Positions 58,671 to 64,000 of a stretch of 64,000 bases of DNA are shown here, one piece after another. A program made the translations under genes and the position numbers. The DNA is taken from the NCBI GenBank assembly GCA_001939145.1, contig LSRX01000829.1, positions 253,718 to 317,717 on the forward strand. Direction: 5' to 3'. The stretch is from Symbiodinium microadriaticum (taxonomy: Eukaryota > Sar > Dinophyceae > Suessiales > Symbiodiniaceae). The stretch's first letter is position 1. The number at the start of each line of letters is the position of its first letter. Below the pieces are notes generated by a model. The model did no database searches, was not told where the DNA came from, and saw only the letters and a program-made list of their open reading frames with translations.

Positions 58671-61449
58671 ATGCACGCCAAACCTTGGAGCCAATGCCAC
58701 TGCTGATGCGTGAAAGGTCCTACAGGAACGGTGGACGGCAAACCCCAACTAACACACAACGACGGCAGCAAACGTTGAAACTAGCAAGGCTAATGCAGAC
58801 AATCCGGGCAGCATCATTCAAACCCGAAAAGAGCCCATAAAGGACAGCAAACCCGGAACACTGAAGTGCTGCAGCTTACAGATTTCGAGGAAGAACCCAA
58901 CCCCTAAAAGAACCGAATTGAAGGACGGCTAACCGTGAACACCAAAAGGGCTGATGGCGGAAAGGCACTGCAAGAACCATGGTTGACCCGCAATGCCCAA
59001 ACCCTAAAAGAACAAAACATTTCCAACGCCCTAGAAGAACAATGGACCCAGACCGTTACAGCACGCACCAGACAAAGCAGAAGACACAAAGCAAGAACGA
59101 TGGACGGCAAATGAGCCTGGAACCCCGCAAGAGTTGATGCGCTAAATTCCGCACAAGAACGATGAACAGCAAACCGAAACTCCTACAAGAACACATGGAA
59201 GGAAAGCAAACCTTGAACCCGGTTGATGCCTGAAACACCCTGCAAGGGCTATCGACGGCCCACGATGTCTGAGACACCCTGCTGGAACGATGGGCTGCAA
59301 GACCGAAACCCGAAACGAGCACGAAAGAAGGACGACAAGCCAAGGACGATGAGCGGCAAAACCCAAACTCTCCGTCCCCTCCATGAACAGAAAGGAATCA
59401 CGGCAAACCTTGAACTGAAACGGATGAAGCTTGCAGAACACATTGAAGAACGATGGCCCAAACCCTCAAAGGAATACAACGAAAGCACAGCAAACCCTGA
59501 ACCCCGAAGATGCTGATGCTTGAAAGGCCCCACAGGAACGGTGGACAGCAAAACCCAAATCAGCACAACAGGGATGAAGCGTACACACTACGACCTACGA
59601 CAACGCTGGACGGCCAATCCCGAAGAGGTCCGAACAGACACAATTGAAGGACAGCCAGGGATGATGCTTGAAACACACAAAAGGAACGATGGACGGGACA
59701 ATCCAAACCCTGAGGAAAAGAAAACACCAAAGAAACGACAATTAGCCTACAAGCACGATGGACGGCAAAACCCGAACCATAAGACAACACAAAGCCAGAT
59801 TAACAAACCTTCAACACGCCAAAGGGCTGAAGAACTGTGGACGGCCCAACCCGAGCCACAAAGCAGCACAAAGGAAGGACAGCAAACCTTCAACCCTGAA
59901 AGGGCTGACTCTCGAAAGGCCCCGACAGCACGATGGACGGAAACACACGAAACCCAAAAAGAGCACAAAGGAGGGACAGCCAACCTTAACTGGCCTGATG
60001 CGTGAAAGCTCCCAGCGGAGCGGTGACTGCAGAACTCAAAAACAAACACACCCTAAAACAACACAAACCCAAACCCTCACAGAACGGACAGACAACAAAC
60101 CTTGAACCCCACAAGCAGGCTGATGTGTAAAACACCGTGCGAAGCCACCGCACACGGGCTGATGGCTTCCGGGGGCCCAATGGAGCTCAAAGGAAGGACA
60201 GCAGACATTGAACCGGGCTGATTCGTGAAAGGCATTGCAAGAACGATGGACCGCAAATCCCGAAACGGAGAAGAACAAAAGGAAAAGACGACAAACCCTG
60301 CACTGAAAGGGCTGATGCGTGACAAACCATGCAAGAACGATGGACGGCCAAATCCAAACCAAAACCCTACAAGAAGGTCGACGACAAAACTCAAACCCTA
60401 AGAGAACGGTTTGAGGAAGGATAGCGAACATGAAACCCTAAAACGGGGTGCTGCATGAACCACCCTACAAAAGCGATGGACGGCAAAACCCATGCCGAAA
60501 AGGAACAATGTGCCAAACACCTTACAACATCGATGGGCTGCAAAATCCGAGCCCCACCAGAACAGAAAACGCAGCGCGGCAAACGTAGAACCCTAAAAGG
60601 GCCGACGTTTGACAACACCCTAAAAGAGCGATTACAACAAAACACCCTGAACCCTGAAGATGCTTCTGCATGACAGGCCCTACAAGAATGCTGGGCAGTA
60701 AACTAACGAACTAGGACAGCAAAACATCCCACGACAGACGCAGATAAGCAAACCTTGAACACTGAAGAAGGCTGAAGAACCGTGGACAGCAAAACCTAAG
60801 CCACAAAGCAACACAAAGGAAGGACAGCAAACCTTCAACCCGAAAGGGCTGATGTTCGAAGCGACGGACAAAAGGAGGGACAGATTGACCGGCCTGATGC
60901 GTGAAACGCCCTGGCAGAACGGTGGACTGCAAAACCAGCAAAATCCCCAAACAACACACAGTTAGGACAGCGAAGCTTCTACCTGAAAGGCCTGATGCGT
61001 GACCAGGACGACGTTCTCAAAATATCGATGGACTGCACAACCCAAACCCTAAACTCTAAACGAATACAAGAAGGACGACAAGCCTTGAAAAAACCGAAAC
61101 CCTCAAAGAACAGACGGACAACAAACCTTCAACCCTACACACGGGTTGATGTGTAAACACCCTAACACCCTACGAAGGCTTACAAGAACCATGGACCGCA
61201 AAGCCCAAACCGCAAAACCCACAGCAAACGGGCTGATGCTTGCGACGCATTACATGGACGATGGATGGCCCGCGGAAGCCCAACAGAAACTAAACCAAGG
61301 ACATCAGACATCGAACCCTGGAATGCTGATGCTTGAAAGGCATTGCAAGAACGACGGACTACAGAAAAAGAAACACAACCAAAACACGCACGCACGCACA
61401 GCACCGCCTGCGAGACTAAGGGCAAAAGCACTTTCAGCTGATGCCCTCG

Positions 61450-61870
61450 TGGCTGCGAGCGCTCGAACAGTGTCCCCATGGCGGGTGGAACAGCCACTTT
61501 TTTGTCGACTCAGCCCCAGTGCTGGTCAGCAGCACTTTCCCACGACTGATAGCCCATGAAATAAAGTGCGAGTGCTCCGAGTGCCAGGCATCGCCAGCGT
61601 CAGCACCAGGATGGACATCCGCATCGTCAGAGTTCGACTGACCTGGATGTTCATCCGTGATCTCAAGATGCCATAACCGGACAATTTGCCGAAACAGCAT
61701 TGCTTGATCTGGCAGCATCTGACAAGAAACAGATACAGCCACAAAACGGAAACCAAAATCAAACTCATCATCGTCATCATCAGCATCATCTTGTTCTGAT
61801 TCTGCTTTTCGTCGTCTGCCAACATGTGGGTGTTCTCAATGTTCAACAAGACATCCCTCAAGAAGCACAT
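61450..61870 (-). CDS. Uncharacterised coding-like segment, one hydrophobic stretch
   Basis: Minus frames give LFRQIVRLWHLEITDEHPGQ (61700-61640) and, in another frame, MSLILVSVLWLYLFLVRC (61770-61715), which could be a membrane helix. Not recognised. Confidence 0.3.
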
Positions 61871-62307
61871 ACTGTGTCACTAAACCCAATCCTACCCAGC
61901 GGCTGCGATTCGCTGTCGAGTGTTTATCATGTAGCAAGACATTCGGGCGCAACAAGCGCCATCGACGCTTACTGAGCACACAAGTTGAATTGTACAGGTG
62001 ACAGCCGTACGGAACAATGCGAGAACCAACTCTATCAGCGTCATCAGCCATGACCAACACGGTGCGAGTCACGCCAAAACTGCGATTCGGTACTTAAAAC
62101 TAGGTGCCACATCTCTACAGGACGTGGTTTGCATGTACACGTCACGAAGCCGGAAGTGTTCAGAGAGCTGCATTGGCCGGAGGCAATGATCAACATCCAC
62201 ACGGTGCGTTTGGGGGTTTAGGAACCTGTGGAGTCAGGGTGTTCTTTTGGGTTCAGGGTTGGCTCCATATGCCTCGAGGTCCATGCAGAAGGCCGAAAAG
62301 TCAACAA

Positions 62308-62313
62308 CATATC

Positions 62314-62348
<35 letters not shown>

Positions 62349-62366
62349 CGACGACAACAACAACAC
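62308..62366. repeat. (CAA)n trinucleotide run
   Basis: About 18 CAA units with two CGA interruptions. Confidence 0.95.
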
Positions 62367-62379
62367 CATAAGGAAAATT

Positions 62380-63265
62380 AATGATGCTGTACTTAGACGC
62401 GGTAGAGAAGTAACAGCGCAACACGTATAACCTAACTACGCCGAGAAATGCCAAGTCTTCAAACCTCAGCTATTGGGTCCTCGTAAGAGGTCAGGACACC
62501 GTCAGCATTCTTGCCTTGTGTGAAGGCGGCACGAAGCTCATTTAGAGAAGGCTATCATTGTGCTGTGAAGTTTCAGAAACTTTAGTGACAGCTAACAGGT
62601 ACAAATTCGCAATTCCCTGCTGCAGCCCTTAGCCCCGAAACTCCCGGACCTGGAAGCACAACACGCCAAGCCCTAAGCCCTCACTCCTGAAATCCCAGAA
62701 GCGCCCAACCTTCAACCCTCACCAGGAAAGCAGGAAGAAGCAGCCTGTTTTTTCAGGTCGCGTTTTCGAGCGTTTCACCATGTTCAGCCAAGTGATTTTG
62801 CCATGTGCCCCGGCCGCTACAATTGCACGGTGGAAAGCTTGACTTGGCCTGGCATTTTCGGGCCGGCCCGTTTAGTCTCCAGCACCGTCAATTTCACTCT
62901 CGAGATGGATTCCCAAGCTCTGAGAGCGCTTCTCGGCCGCTTTGATTAGCAGGCCTCTTCGTCCATTTTCTTGACGTCTGGTCCTCGAAAAGACGCATGG
63001 ATGGATGCAGCCAGTGTGTCAGTCTGCTGCGAGACTGCTGCTCGTGTGAAGGCAAAAGGCCGTGGTCTTTGCGCCAGTTCGTCAATGACTCTCTCTTGAT
63101 CTATGTCGTCACTCATGCAAAGTCAACTCGGGGTACCATGTCTGCTTTTGGTGGGAATGCGCTTGATCGGAGGCGATTGCACCCTCTGGCTCTGAGAGCT
63201 GCAGACGCTTCGAACGCGCATACACATAATACCTTAGCTTTCCGACTTCAAAACCGACCGAAGAG
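62380..63265. other. Weak coding signal at 62890-63090, otherwise nothing
   Basis: A minus frame near 62955-62885 reads LLIKAAEKRSQSLGIHLE then SEIDGAGD-stop and may be an exon of the ankyrin gene. The rest shows no supported feature. Confidence 0.3.
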
Positions 63266-63267
63266 AT

Positions 63268-63269
<2 letters not shown>

Positions 63270-63320
<51 letters not shown>
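63270..63320. repeat. CA/TA microsatellite
   Basis: (CA)n passing into two (TA)n runs with one C interruption. Confidence 0.95.
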
Positions 63321-63321
<1 letters not shown>

Positions 63322-63424
63322 AACTCAATTGCCCGTCTGTCCCTTTTGGTGAAGCGGCCCCGTGCTCTGCCAGGACATTCGCATTTCGCGGTTGGCGAGG
63401 CTAACGGGCGGCTGGCGATTGCTT

Positions 63425-63665
63425 TCACCAAAGAGAATGTGGCGTCTTCTTGTGTGCCCGAACATGCCCTATCGAGGCAGAACGTTCGATTAAGTAGTCG
63501 GCCACGTCCAAGTGACCGCTCTCCATGGCGAAGAAAAGCACCGTCCTCCTGGCCTTTCCTCGAAAATTCACCTCAAAGCCCAGATGCGACAGGAATTTCA
63601 CGATCACGATGTTGCCGTGAGGGACAGCCCAGAAGAAACGTGTCTCCCCTATACTTCCTGAGATT
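63425..63665 (-). CDS. Ankyrin-repeat exon at right edge
   Basis: Two consecutive repeats: GETRFFWAVPHGNIVIVKF then LSHLGFEVNF, followed by GKARRTVLFFAMESGHLDVA then DYLIERSAS. The helix-turn-helix spacing and the GHLDVA-YLIE pattern are diagnostic. The protein probably continues on exons toward and beyond 64000, where no further repeat could be fixed (63670-64000 has only short frames). It is related to but not identical with the ankyrin fragment at 33.2 kb. Confidence 0.65.
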
Positions 63666-64000
63666 CACTCCCATTTCTATGCGTCGTTTTTGCCAAGAGT
63701 TCGGAGCCTCGATGAGCCTCGGCGGCATCCCCCCGAGACGAAAAAGAGAAAGTTCTGCTGAGGAGCTGCATACCGCCAGGACAAAGCTGCTTTTGCTCAG
63801 ACCTTCCTGGCTTCACCATACCGACAGCTCATTTCGGTTCAAAGGGACAACTTTTTCGTTCATCCCTCCTGGTGGCGAAATGCATCTCTCGGTTCAATGC
63901 CGGGCCAATTGGAGCTTTGCGCCAGAGCATCTTGCGAAGAAGACCAGTTGAGGAGAGTCATGGGCCAGAAGAATATGCAACATGCCATCTGCCTAAACCT

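Larger units (their letters stand above)
56060..61440. repeat. Degenerate satellite domain (~96-bp monomer)
   Basis: The whole block is made of diverged copies of one monomer. Recurrent landmarks, in order, are GGGCTGATGCGTGAAAGGC, CTGCAAGAACGATGGACGGC, AAAACCCAAACCCTAAAAGA, ACACAAAGGAAGGACAGCAA and ACCTTGAACCCTGAAA. The GCTGATGCGTGA landmark recurs at about 56200, 56275, 58703, 59513, 59996, 60310, 60892, 60980 and 61326, among others. Plus-strand base use is A/C-rich and unlike the flanking exons. No gene is credible inside it. Confidence 0.9.

Noticed and set aside
56226-61559. Many minus-strand frames rich in Val-His-Arg-Ser-Cys and Phe across the satellite
   Set aside because: Reverse-strand readings of the satellite monomer; they repeat the same words and show no domain.
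1-64000. Dinoflagellate spliced-leader relic (CCATTTTGGCTCAAG or complement)
   Set aside because: Looked for at 5' ends of the recognised genes; no convincing match seen, so retroposed origin is not supported.

Overview
This is eukaryotic nuclear DNA. It is most likely from a dinoflagellate, and the style resembles Symbiodiniaceae. Coding sequence is split into short exons with strong C/G preference at third codon positions. Several introns can only be joined in frame by using GC instead of GT donors, and there are many microsatellites. Every recognisable gene lies on the minus strand, as expected for the long unidirectional gene clusters of dinoflagellates. No bacterial operon, CRISPR array, rRNA or canonical tRNA was found. 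The taxon is an inference from gene architecture; no marker gene fixes it.

Layout, left to right, with all genes on the minus strand. 1-317: N-lobe of a cyclic-nucleotide-type (AGC) protein kinase cut by the window edge, with two inverted repeats at or near it. 1.87-3.79 kb: a SAM-dependent methyltransferase. 3.95-4.85 kb: a large GGT/GAT trinucleotide tract. 5.27-6.2 kb: an uncharacterised exon and a CCCH zinc finger. 7.33-9.17 kb: SPO11. 9.2-14.27 kb: a TM9SF/nonaspanin membrane protein ending only 30 bp upstream of the SPO11 start. 14.8-21 kb: mostly microsatellites and two copies of a dispersed CA-tailed element, with exons of an unidentified gene between 18 and 20.7 kb. 25.0-26.1 kb: a membrane-anchored von Willebrand A protein. 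27.6-31.9 kb: a calcium-dependent protein kinase with EF-hands. 33.2 kb: an ankyrin fragment. 39.4-40.4 kb: a calcineurin-like phosphoesterase. 41.2-43.2 kb: an STI1/Hop-like TPR protein. 50.7-51.1 kb: a J-domain protein. 63.4-63.7 kb: ankyrin repeats running towards the right edge. Between these lie many uncharacterised minus-strand exons.

The most unusual region is 56.06-61.44 kb, about 5.4 kb of degenerate satellite built from a roughly 96-bp monomer. Inside it sits a homogenised higher-order array of 153-bp units, about 15 copies from 56.39 to 58.67 kb. The array has two unit types in blocks and matching variant units at both ends. One reading frame is open through 12 whole units (641 codons).

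The genes do not form one pathway. They are a typical mixture of signalling (three kinase or Ca2+-linked genes), membrane trafficking (TM9SF), chaperone (STI1-like, J-domain), meiotic recombination (SPO11) and RNA-related (CCCH, methyltransferase) functions. Exon boundaries are given only where sequence and frame support them; spans of multi-exon genes include introns.
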